A DNA stretch of 5,425 nucleotides from an uncultured Brachyspira sp. Its GTDB lineage: Bacteria; Spirochaetota; Brachyspiria; Brachyspirales; Brachyspiraceae. The DNA lies in assembly GCF_949287625.1 (NCBI RefSeq), contig NZ_CASEGO010000147.1, positions 1 through 5,425 on the forward strand, read 5' to 3'. The notes beneath the pieces were generated by a model that was not told where the DNA came from, searched no databases, and saw only the letters and a list, made by a program, of their open reading frames with translations. This document shows positions 1 through 5,011 of the stretch, in pieces; positions within the stretch are counted from its first letter, which is position 1, and each line of letters opens with the position of its first letter. Position numbers and translations under genes: made by a program.

Positions 1-96
1 ATAAAAGAATACATTCTACTTTAAATTATGATACTCCTATGCTATACTTTAAGAAATTAAGGAATACTTAAATGCAATATGTATGGAACCCGTGCA
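1..96 (+). mobile_element. Right (transposase 3') end of an IS3-family insertion sequence, partial
   Basis: The stretch contains the last 22 codons of an IS3-type OrfB transposase (stop TAA at 69-71), followed by 25 bases ending in CGTGCA at 91-96. IS3-family elements have ends of the form TG...CA with the transposase stop a few tens of bases from the right end, and this fits: read inward from the tip the terminus begins TGCACGGGTTCC. The body of the element lies to the left, outside the window. AAT at 97-99 could be a 3-bp target duplication or chance identity. The family call rests on the short peptide and the end chemistry; the left end and orfA are not visible. Confidence 0.75.
3..71 (+). 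CDS. IS3-family transposase OrfB (integrase core), C-terminal 22 residues only
   Basis: Reading from base 3, the frame gives KRIHSTLNYDTP, then MLYFKKLRNT and a TAA stop at 69-71. The RIHSxLNYxTP pattern is the hallmark tail of IS3/IS150-type DDE transposases, in which R-x-H-S-x-L-x-Y-x-(S/T)-P lies just after the catalytic Glu of the rve domain. The catalytic residues themselves are outside the window. The gene is cut by the window edge, so nothing here says whether it is intact. An identical copy on the minus strand lies at 5355-5423. Confidence 0.78.
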   Translation, partial: KRIHSTLNYDTPMLYFKKLRNT

Positions 97-99
97 AAT

Positions 100-302
100 C
101 AAAAACAATATTAAAAGTTTATGACTTTTTTATATACATAAAAATATAGTTTGTTAATCTTTATATTTTTGCAAATGTATTATCAATTTTTTGATGTTTT
201 TTGCATCATACTTTATTTACATATTAAACCTAGTCTAAAGAACTGGAGTATAAAGCAAGTCTATTAAATACTGCAAATATTTTTAAATTAAAAAATTAAT
301 TT
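100..302. other. AT-rich intergenic region between IS end and nuclease gene
   Basis: No coding frame of useful length is seen on either strand. It contains short AT-rich hairpins: ATCAA/TTGAT with a T4 loop at 182-195, and GATG/CATC at 193-207. They are too weak to call terminators. The word CAAGTCTATTA at 256-266 recurs at 5252-5262, and its inverted core TAGACTTG occurs at 4945-4952. A 14-bp palindrome, five A, TTAA, five T (291-304), abuts the -35 box of the next promoter and could be an UP-like A/T tract or an operator. Confidence 0.5.
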
Positions 303-331
303 TTGACAAACTAAAAAAATTTCAGTATAAT
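303..331 (+). promoter_or_regulatory. Consensus sigma70 promoter of the Rpn-family gene; predicts a leaderless mRNA
   Basis: TTGACA at 303-308 and TATAAT at 326-331 are perfect consensus boxes with an ideal 17-bp spacer. The start codon is at 338, six bases after the -10 box, which is where transcription itself should begin. The mRNA would then start at or within a base or two of the AUG, with no leader and no Shine-Dalgarno; none is visible upstream. The A/T palindrome at 291-304 overlaps the first bases of the -35 box. Confidence 0.8.
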
Positions 332-337
332 TAAGCT

Positions 338-1315
338 ATGAAAGAGATTAACAGACTTAATGATTTATTTGTACGATATTTAATCGGTACTGAAGGCGAT
401 GAGGATATATTAGAAAATATTGTTAATGCTGTTTTAAATGATGCAGACTTTGAATCGGTAAGCAATCTTGAAATTATTAATCCTTATAATTTAGCTTCAA
501 ATGAAAACCTAAAAGAATCTATTCTCGATGTTAAAGCAAAAACAAAAGACGGTAAAAAGATACTTATAGAAATACAGTTAGTAGGAAACAATAATTTTAT
601 AAAAAGAATATTATATTACATAGCAAAAAATATAGCTTCTGAATTGAAAGAAAATGATTTATATACAGGTATAAGTCAGATGATTAGTATCAGTTTTATC
701 AATTTTAATTTAACTATAGGAAATGAAACAGATATAAAAAAAGAACATAAATGTTTTACACTTGCAGATGTTTATAATCCTAATCTTAGATTGGACGATT
801 TACAAATACATTTTATAGAAATTAAAAGATTTGCAGAAATATTAAAAAATGTTAGTATAGGTGAATATAACAAAAATAAACTTTTATCTTGGATTGACTT
901 TTTTACAACTAAAGATTTAGAAAAAAGTATAAATAAACTATTGGGAGGTAATGATATCATGCCTAAAGTTATAGATAAATATAAAAGATTTGTAGCTGAT
1001 GAAAAAGAGATGTCTGCTTACAATGAAAGAGATACTTTTCTTTACGGACAGGCTGCTATGCTTCAGTATGAAAGGTCAGAAGGAAAAAAAGAAGGCATAG
1101 AGATAGGTTTTCAGCAAGGTATAGAAAAGGGAATAGAACAAGGAATAAAGAAAGGGATAGAACAAGGGATAGAACAAGGGATAGAACAAGGGATAGAACA
1201 AGGCTACAAAGAAAGTCAAATAAATATAGCAAAAGAAATGAAAAAAGAGAATATGGACATCAATCTTATAAGCAAATTAACAGGCTTGAATGCTTCAGAT
1301 ATAGAAAAACTTTAG
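338..1315 (+). CDS. Rpn-family PD-(D/E)XK nuclease (PDDEXK_2, 'putative transposase' family)
   Basis: This 325-aa protein has the layout of the Rpn family (recombination-promoting nucleases, often mis-named transposases). The N-terminal opening is KEINRLNDLFVRYLIG. The nuclease core has Asp64 in ILDVKA and Glu78-x-Gln80 in IEIQL, the D...ExQ variant of the PD-(D/E)XK site. The helix KRILYYIAKNI (89-99) follows. A middle helical region (about 150-245) leads to a Gly-Ile-Glu-Gln repeat tail (about 253-290) and a C-terminal helical segment ending DIEKL. Family members cut DNA, promote RecA-independent recombination in E. coli, and some act in phage defence. The core residues look intact, so activity is plausible. 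The start at 338 is chosen because of the family N-terminus and the promoter; there is no ribosome-binding site. The gene is monocistronic and separated from the B12 operon by its own promoter. An internal start at 959 is annotated separately. Confidence 0.88.
   Translation: MKEINRLNDLFVRYLIGTEGDEDILENIVNAVLNDADFESVSNLEIINPYNLASNENLKESILDVKAKTKDGKKILIEIQLVGNNNFIKRILYYIAKNIASELKENDLYTGISQMISISFINFNLTIGNETDIKKEHKCFTLADVYNPNLRLDDLQIHFIEIKRFAEILKNVSIGEYNKNKLLSWIDFFTTKDLEKSINKLLGGNDIMPKVIDKYKRFVADEKEMSAYNERDTFLYGQAAMLQYERSEGKKEGIEIGFQQGIEKGIEQGIKKGIEQGIEQGIEQGIEQGYKESQINIAKEMKKENMDINLISKLTGLNASDIEKL
943..949 (+). promoter_or_regulatory. Strong intragenic Shine-Dalgarno inside the nuclease gene
   Basis: GGGAGGT at 943-949 matches the anti-Shine-Dalgarno core (AGGAGGT) at six of seven positions and stands out in A/T-rich coding sequence. 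It lies nine bases before ATG 959, which is in frame with the nuclease (Met208). A nearer ATG at 951 is out of frame and reads only seven codons (MISCLKL) before a stop. The full-length gene has no Shine-Dalgarno, so the best ribosome-binding signal of the gene is internal. A weak internal promoter is conceivable (TTTACA 902-907, TATAAA 928-933), but its 20-bp spacer is poor. Confidence 0.6.
959..1315 (+). CDS. Candidate internally initiated C-terminal protein of the Rpn gene (possible intragenic antitoxin)
   Basis: Translation from Met208 in the nuclease frame gives 118 residues starting MPKVIDKYKRF and sharing the stop at 1313-1315. It lacks the whole nuclease core and keeps the helical linker, the GIEQ tandem repeat and the C-terminal helical domain. 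Several E. coli Rpn genes are known to make such a short C-terminal product (RpnS) from an internal start, which binds and blocks the toxic full-length nuclease. The good ribosome-binding site at 943-949 and its correct phase make the same arrangement plausible here. The product is inferred; a conserved Gly-Gly turn could by chance resemble a Shine-Dalgarno. Confidence 0.5.
   Translation: MPKVIDKYKRFVADEKEMSAYNERDTFLYGQAAMLQYERSEGKKEGIEIGFQQGIEKGIEQGIKKGIEQGIEQGIEQGIEQGYKESQINIAKEMKKENMDINLISKLTGLNASDIEKL
1154..1201 (+). repeat. Four perfect tandem copies of a 12-bp in-frame repeat (GIEQ), with degenerate units upstream
   Basis: GGGATAGAACAA occurs four times without change (1154-1165, 1166-1177, 1178-1189, 1190-1201). 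Diverged units extend upstream to about 1094 (GIEI, GFQQ, GIEK, GIEQ, GIKK). Each unit adds exactly four residues, Gly-Ile-Glu-Gln, so copy-number change by slippage keeps the frame. Perfect DNA identity of the last four units against synonymous drift in the others suggests recent expansion. Hypervariable C-terminal repeats of this type are common in the Rpn family and probably tune pairing between long and short forms. Confidence 0.9.
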
Positions 1316-1470
1316 AAATATTGTATAATTTTATGCTTAAATAGATAATTAAGAGTTCAATTTTGAAACAATAAAAGTATTATTTATGAGACAAATTAAA
1401 CACTAAACGAAAACAAAACTAGTTTAATAATTTTTATATAATTTTTTAAAAAGTTTACTTATAAAAGATC
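1316..1470. other. AT-rich intergenic region after the nuclease gene
   Basis: No gene is seen on either strand and there is no GC-rich terminator hairpin. A 10-bp palindrome, AAACTAGTTT (1416-1425), is followed by an A/T run and is the only candidate for a weak terminator or operator. The stretch ends at the promoter of the B12 operon. Confidence 0.5.
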
Positions 1471-1498
1471 TTGATATAAAAAAACAAACATATATAAT
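1471..1498 (+). promoter_or_regulatory. Predicted sigma70 promoter of the B12 uptake operon
   Basis: TTGATA (1471-1476) and TATAAT (1493-1498) are separated by 16 bp, which would start transcription near 1505, just upstream of the riboswitch core (GGGAA at 1513). Only about eight bases would then precede the core, so the outer P1/P2 helices of the aptamer would be short or absent, unless a weaker upstream promoter is used. Confidence 0.6.
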
Positions 1499-1504
1499 AT
1501 ATTG

Positions 1505-1610
1505 TATTCTATGGGAATGAGGGTGAGAATCCTTCGCTGGCACGCAACCGTAAAGTTTAATTTTTTAATTTTAATAAAAGAATTAACGAAGTCGGATTTA
1601 CCATTTAAAC
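1505..1610 (+). promoter_or_regulatory. Cobalamin riboswitch aptamer
   Basis: The strand shows the B12-box core in order: GGGAA (1513-1517), GGGTGAGAATCC (1521-1532), GCTGGCACGCAACCGTAAAG (1536-1555), and downstream GAAGTCGGATTTACC (1588-1602), equivalent to the usual GCCAGGAGACC block. Between them a 10-bp AT hairpin (1557-1566 with 1577-1586, one G-U pair) replaces the peripheral stem, and CTTCG (1533-1537) can pair with CGAAG (1587-1591). The RNA senses adenosyl- or another cobalamin and normally lowers expression when B12 is plentiful. The genes behind it (lipoproteins and a TonB-dependent receptor) match B12 uptake. The aptamer is compact and the exact class cannot be settled by eye; its edges are approximate. 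Confidence 0.92.
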
Positions 1611-1614
1611 AGGC

Positions 1615-1690
1615 GAGTGCACTGAAAAAATTATTATTTTATGCACTCCTTTATTAAACAGCTTTTAATTTTTTAATTTAAATAAAGGAG
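1615..1690 (+). promoter_or_regulatory. Riboswitch expression platform with anti-Shine-Dalgarno
   Basis: Two mutually exclusive pairings are visible. GAGTGCA (1615-1621) pairs with TGCACTC (1642-1648). Alternatively CTCCTTTATT (1646-1655) pairs perfectly with AATAAAGGAG (1681-1690), the ribosome-binding site of lipoprotein 1, extendable by 1656-1658 with 1677-1679 past a one-base bulge. The two helices compete for bases 1646-1648. No hairpin followed by a U-run is present, so the switch should act on translation rather than by termination. Which helix the B12-bound state favours is inferred from the usual OFF logic, in which the anti-Shine-Dalgarno helix would form with ligand. Confidence 0.75.
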
Positions 1691-1697
1691 CATTTTT

Positions 1698-2195
1698 ATG
1701 CAAAAACAAATCAAAATTTTATTAACAATTCTAATGGTTTTGGTATTATCAGTATCATGTTCTAAAAACAACCCGAACGACCCAACAAAAACTAGAGAAC
1801 AGATGCTTCAGCAAAAATGGGAATATACAACTTCTGCAGGTTCAGGATACAATATTACAGCTGAAAAAATTGATAGTTATTATACTGAAAATAATCAAGA
1901 AAAAATAAGCTATTCTGTCTCTATAATAGAAGAAATAGTTTGGTATTCTGATAATGCCTCAGGAATGATATACTGCAAATATACTGCAGCTCCAAGTTAC
2001 AGACCAGAAGTAGCTAATAAATATTATGCCATTGCTTTTAAAGATTTAACTTCTGATACAATAGATATTTGTGGTGCTTATAAAGATGGAGGAGTTTATG
2101 CAACTGATACATTATCAGAAGCAAAATTAGAATTCACTGAAGCTAATGGCTATTTTACATTCAATGAATATAGTAAGTGTAAAGTAGTAAAATAA
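1698..2195 (+). CDS. B12-riboswitch-controlled lipoprotein 1, unrecognised family
   Basis: A 165-aa protein with a lipoprotein signal: MQKQIK, hydrophobic run ILLTILMVLVL, lipobox LSVSC with the lipid-bearing Cys at 21. A short Asn/Asp/Pro/Lys linker follows. The mature part (about 35-165) alternates aromatic and polar residues, suggesting a small beta-rich domain. It opens with QKWEYTTSAGSGYNI and closes with GYFTFNEYSKCKVVK, the start-and-finish style of calycin/lipocalin-like domains, but this is only a resemblance. Cys at positions within MIYCKY, DICGAY and SKCKVV could form disulphides. The start is fixed by AAAGGAG (1684-1690), seven bases upstream. It is the first gene under the cobalamin riboswitch, and the next gene starts 23 bases later. 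I infer an outer-membrane-anchored B12-binding or receptor-accessory role from context only; I do not recognise the sequence. Confidence 0.85.
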   Translation: MQKQIKILLTILMVLVLSVSCSKNNPNDPTKTREQMLQQKWEYTTSAGSGYNITAEKIDSYYTENNQEKISYSVSIIEEIVWYSDNASGMIYCKYTAAPSYRPEVANKYYAIAFKDLTSDTIDICGAYKDGGVYATDTLSEAKLEFTEANGYFTFNEYSKCKVVK

Positions 2196-2218
2196 ATTAA
2201 TTTTTTTAGAGGCTTTAT

Positions 2219-2773
2219 ATGAAAATTAAAAAATCATATTTGTTAATTATAATATTTGCATTAATTATATCTTGTTCTAATCCTTCTACAAATCCTGATA
2301 ACAATAACAATCAAAATACTTCATCATCTGTAAAGGCTGTAACTTCCGGAGTGCATACTATACAATACGGAACTAAAACTTCTGAAATTGATGTAACAGA
2401 CGAAGCTCAGTTAAAAAATTTATGGATTACTCTAGTATCTGGAAAAACTGTTTATAAATCAAGTGATTATTCAGCTGTAAGCGGAAACTTTGATAATAAT
2501 GCTAATTATTATGACAGTACCAATACAGTAAATATAAGAACAAAATTTATAAAATGTGCAGTATATGAATATAATAATAAAAAATATCTTGCTGCTGTAT
2601 ATTGGGATAATAAAAATACAGGCATGCCTAGCAGTTACCGTTTGATAATTGCAGACGAAAACGGCATTGAGCAGGCTTGGTACGGCGACGGAAGCGATGA
2701 AAGTGTTATACCAGATGAAAATACTCAGTGGACTAAATATGATTTTGTTTTCGGATATTTAAAAGAATATTAA
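2219..2773 (+). CDS. Lipoprotein 2 of the B12 operon, unrecognised family
   Basis: A 184-aa protein: MKIKKS, hydrophobic core YLLIIIFALI, lipobox LIISC with Cys19 as lipid anchor. A flexible Asn/Ser/Thr-rich tether (20-37) includes a four-Asn run. The mature domain (about 40-184) is rich in Tyr, Trp, Asn and Asp, with ten or more short beta-like segments, e.g. KCAVYEYNNKKYLAAVYWD and a C-terminus WTKYDFVFGYLKEY. I see no catalytic motif and do not recognise a family. AGAGG (2208-2212), six bases before the ATG, sets the start. The 23-bp gap after lipoprotein 1 indicates co-transcription and so B12 control. The stretch coding SSYRLIIADENGIEQAWYG (about 2632-2690) is visibly richer in G+C than the surroundings. 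A role in capturing or handing cobalamin to the downstream receptor is inferred from position. Confidence 0.85.
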   Translation: MKIKKSYLLIIIFALIISCSNPSTNPDNNNNQNTSSSVKAVTSGVHTIQYGTKTSEIDVTDEAQLKNLWITLVSGKTVYKSSDYSAVSGNFDNNANYYDSTNTVNIRTKFIKCAVYEYNNKKYLAAVYWDNKNTGMPSSYRLIIADENGIEQAWYGDGSDESVIPDENTQWTKYDFVFGYLKEY

Positions 2774-2789
2774 TTTAATAAAAATATAA

Positions 2790-2818
2790 GGGGCGGCGAT
2801 ATAAAGCCGTTCCTTTTT
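2790..2818 (+). terminator. Intrinsic terminator or attenuator between lipoprotein 2 and the receptor
   Basis: GGGGCGGC (2790-2797) pairs with GCCGTTCC (2806-2813) in an 8-bp stem with two G-U pairs and loop GATATAAA, followed directly by five T (2814-2818). It is a G+C-rich hairpin in AT-rich DNA and has the form of a rho-independent terminator. Because the receptor follows 28 bases later without an evident promoter, it probably acts as a partial terminator or an mRNA 3'-end stabiliser, giving more lipoprotein than receptor. Confidence 0.72.
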
Positions 2819-2845
2819 ATATAAAATAATACAATCTATATAAAA

Positions 2846-4831
2846 ATGAAAAAAATAAATATTTACTCTGCAGCATTATTTATCATAACATCTATATTTT
2901 TTTATTCTCAAAATATAAATGCTCAAACCTACCTTATAAGAGAACTTAAAGGCGGTATTTGGGTTACTTCGCAGGTTGAAATTACTAATGCAGTTCAGAC
3001 AAATAATACAAACAGCAATGCAAACCCTGTAAAAATCCCTAAAACTCCTATAAAGATTAATAACAATGTAATAACTTCTGAAGAAATTGAAAGAAGAGGC
3101 TATAAAAATGCTCAAGAAGTGCTTGCCAATCAGTCTGGATTTGTCAATAAAGGCTCTTATATGGGAAATGAAACAGTTGAACCTGCTGGCGGAAGTGCCG
3201 ACAACATGAAAATATATGTTAATGGCGTTCTTATGAATACTGCAAAAGGAAATGCTGATGCTGGGGTAGATTTAAGGAGAATACCTGCAAATCTAATAGA
3301 AAAAATTGAAATTATAGGAAACAGTATTTATATTACTACAAAAACTCCTTTGGAGGATATTGTATTAGTATCTTTAGGCTACGGAGCATACAATACTATA
3401 ACGCCTTCAATACTTTTTTCAAAAAACTTTGACAATAAGCATATTATTACTTTTACTGCAGACTCCTATTACACTGACGGCAATTATTATTATAATTTTT
3501 CAAATAACTCTCAAAAACCTATAAAAGGATATATTAATGATAATAAACAGCTTATAGTAAACTCATCTCTTGACTACAGATATAATTTTGAAAATAAAAA
3601 CTACATAAGAGCTTTTGTTAATATATCATATTCGGATGCAGTATCAAAATATCAGCTTCCTCCTATAAACACAACAGATTCATGGTTTAAGTTTACAACA
3701 TTAACATCTTCTGTTTCATACAACGGATTTTCTGATATACTTGATTATAATATAAACTTATCTTATGTTTTTGATTCCTTTGTTGACAGACCTTATTATC
3801 AAAATGGAAAGCCAGTATCAGATTATCAGTCGCATGCAATAGCATTAAATACCACCCTATCAAGAATGGATGAGCTTCTGCCGAATATTATAACATTCTA
3901 CAATAAACTAACTCCAGAATACAGATATGATTTTTTAATTGAAGATAAAAATGCAGTAGAAAAAAATTATAATTTCACGCCTCAAAGACATTCTTTATCA
4001 TTATTATATGAGCCTCAATTATCTTTCGGATACTGGGATAATAACATTCCTATATTCTCATTTCTTCCAAGCATAAAATATGAGTTTCAGCATGAAGATT
4101 TTGATATAAACAGAAATAATAATTACTTAGCATACAATATTGCAGCAAATTTAAACTTCTACAAAGGATACAGTTTATACTTCTCATACTCTCATGATTA
4201 CTCTGTACCTACGTTTAATGATTTATTTTATAATAACTACGGAAATCCTAATCTAAAACCAGAAGAATATAATCAAATATATACTAAACTTACATTAGAG
4301 CCTGTAACAAATTTAAAAATAGAAACATCGTACACATATACAACATACACAAATAAAATAGTTTGGTATTCAACTGTTCCAGAAAATGTAGACATTGCCG
4401 TTTCGCATATAGTTACACCAAGCATTGAATATAATATACCTTTTGCTAAATATCATAAGATAAAAACAAAATTAGGCTACTCTTATCAGCTTGCTTATAT
4501 GGGCAAAGATAAACTTCCAAAAATAGGTTTGCCAGAACATGTAGTTACAGCATTACTTGGATATGACTTTATACCAAATCATAAAGTATTAAGTTCATTA
4601 TCATTAAATATTTATTATACATACTCCGCACCAAGACCTTTATCAGAATACAGACCCATATATTATTCGGAAGTTTTTCATGACTTTAATATATCATTCT
4701 ATTCTATATGGTTTGAACATTTAATATTTTCTATGAACTTCAAAAATATTTTTAATAAAACTCCTATTCTTTCAGCATATTCTATAGCAAAGCCTTTTAC
4801 TTGGGAATTTGAACTTGGATACAATTTTTAA
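2846..4831 (+). CDS. btuB: TonB-dependent outer-membrane receptor, BtuB-like, probable cobalamin transporter
   Basis: A 661-aa protein with a Sec signal peptide (1-26; cleavage near INA-QT). A possible TonB box lies about 42-49 (SQVEITNA). A plug domain (about 66-166) contains VITSEEIERRGYKNAQEVL, MKIYVNGVLMN and RRIPANLIEKIEII. A C-terminal beta-barrel (about 172-661) has alternating aromatic strands, the GNPNLKPEEYN block typical of the family, and a terminal Phe (ELGYNF). Such receptors import scarce ligands through the outer membrane using TonB-ExbB-ExbD energy. B12 as substrate is inferred from the upstream cobalamin riboswitch. Length is close to BtuB (around 600). Oddity: the usual plug run GPxSxLYGxxAxGGVINIxTK is shortened to IIGNSIYITTK. 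No Shine-Dalgarno precedes ATG 2846; the N-terminal MKK plus signal peptide support it. No TonB or ABC-transporter gene (btuCDF) is in the window. Confidence 0.85.
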   Translation: MKKINIYSAALFIITSIFFYSQNINAQTYLIRELKGGIWVTSQVEITNAVQTNNTNSNANPVKIPKTPIKINNNVITSEEIERRGYKNAQEVLANQSGFVNKGSYMGNETVEPAGGSADNMKIYVNGVLMNTAKGNADAGVDLRRIPANLIEKIEIIGNSIYITTKTPLEDIVLVSLGYGAYNTITPSILFSKNFDNKHIITFTADSYYTDGNYYYNFSNNSQKPIKGYINDNKQLIVNSSLDYRYNFENKNYIRAFVNISYSDAVSKYQLPPINTTDSWFKFTTLTSSVSYNGFSDILDYNINLSYVFDSFVDRPYYQNGKPVSDYQSHAIALNTTLSRMDELLPNIITFYNKLTPEYRYDFLIEDKNAVEKNYNFTPQRHSLSLLYEPQLSFGYWDNNIPIFSFLPSIKYEFQHEDFDINRNNNYLAYNIAANLNFYKGYSLYFSYSHDYSVPTFNDLFYNNYGNPNLKPEEYNQIYTKLTLEPVTNLKIETSYTYTTYTNKIVWYSTVPENVDIAVSHIVTPSIEYNIPFAKYHKIKTKLGYSYQLAYMGKDKLPKIGLPEHVVTALLGYDFIPNHKVLSSLSLNIYYTYSAPRPLSEYRPIYYSEVFHDFNISFYSIWFEHLIFSMNFKNIFNKTPILSAYSIAKPFTWEFELGYNF

Positions 4832-5011
4832 TACTGCAAATTATCATGATATAAAATAATAAACTTGTAAAAATATTTATCAATAAGTTTTGGAATAATT
4901 TTATTACTAGATAAGTATTCATTTTCTTATTGTCTTAATTACATTAGACTTGTTTCAAAACTCAATTTATTAATATTTATAGTTTTTAAATTTAATATTT
5001 TTTTAATTATA
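4832..5011. other. AT-rich region after the receptor gene
   Basis: No gene is seen. AAACTT (4861-4866) and AAGTTT (4885-4890) form a weak AT hairpin after the receptor, followed by T-rich sequence; it may serve as the operon terminator but is poor. The left arm of a 16-bp inverted repeat lies at 4945-4960. Confidence 0.45.
4945..4960. repeat. Left arm of a 16-bp perfect inverted repeat around the GC-rich island
   Basis: TAGACTTGTTTCAAAA (4945-4960) is the exact reverse complement of 5244-5259. The arms enclose 283 bases that include the GC-rich island. Both ends read TA, compatible with a TA target site but not proof of one, because TA is its own reverse complement. Confidence 0.85.

Larger units (their letters stand above)
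1..99. repeat. Left arm of perfect 99-bp terminal inverted repeat
   Basis: Bases 1-99 are the exact reverse complement of 5327-5425; I compared them block by block without finding a mismatch. Identity stops at base 100 (C, where the other arm would give T). The arms lie at the very ends of the window and consist almost entirely of the inner end of an insertion sequence (1-96) plus three shared bases (AAT, 97-99). An exact 99-base overlap at both ends is also what a de Bruijn assembly with k=99 leaves where a unique segment enters a repeat, so the true repeat probably continues outward. Confidence 0.97.

Noticed and set aside
772..960. Minus-strand open frame of 62 codons inside the nuclease gene
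   Set aside because: It lies wholly antisense to a convincing Rpn-family coding region and has no ribosome-binding site or family features.
951..974. Alternative internal start at ATG 951
   Set aside because: Out of frame with the nuclease and ends after seven codons; likely a decoy or chance.
1154..1201. CRISPR-like or regulatory tandem array
   Set aside because: The 12-bp units have no spacers, are in frame, and encode a GIEQ repeat of the nuclease tail.
1615..1655. Intrinsic terminator as the riboswitch output
   Set aside because: The GAGTGCA/TGCACTC stem has a 20-base loop and no U-run behind it; the anti-Shine-Dalgarno pairing is a better explanation.
2876..3115. Minus-strand open frame of 79 codons inside the receptor gene
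   Set aside because: It overlaps the signal peptide and plug of the receptor, whose motifs are clear; the antisense frame has no start signal or recognisable composition.
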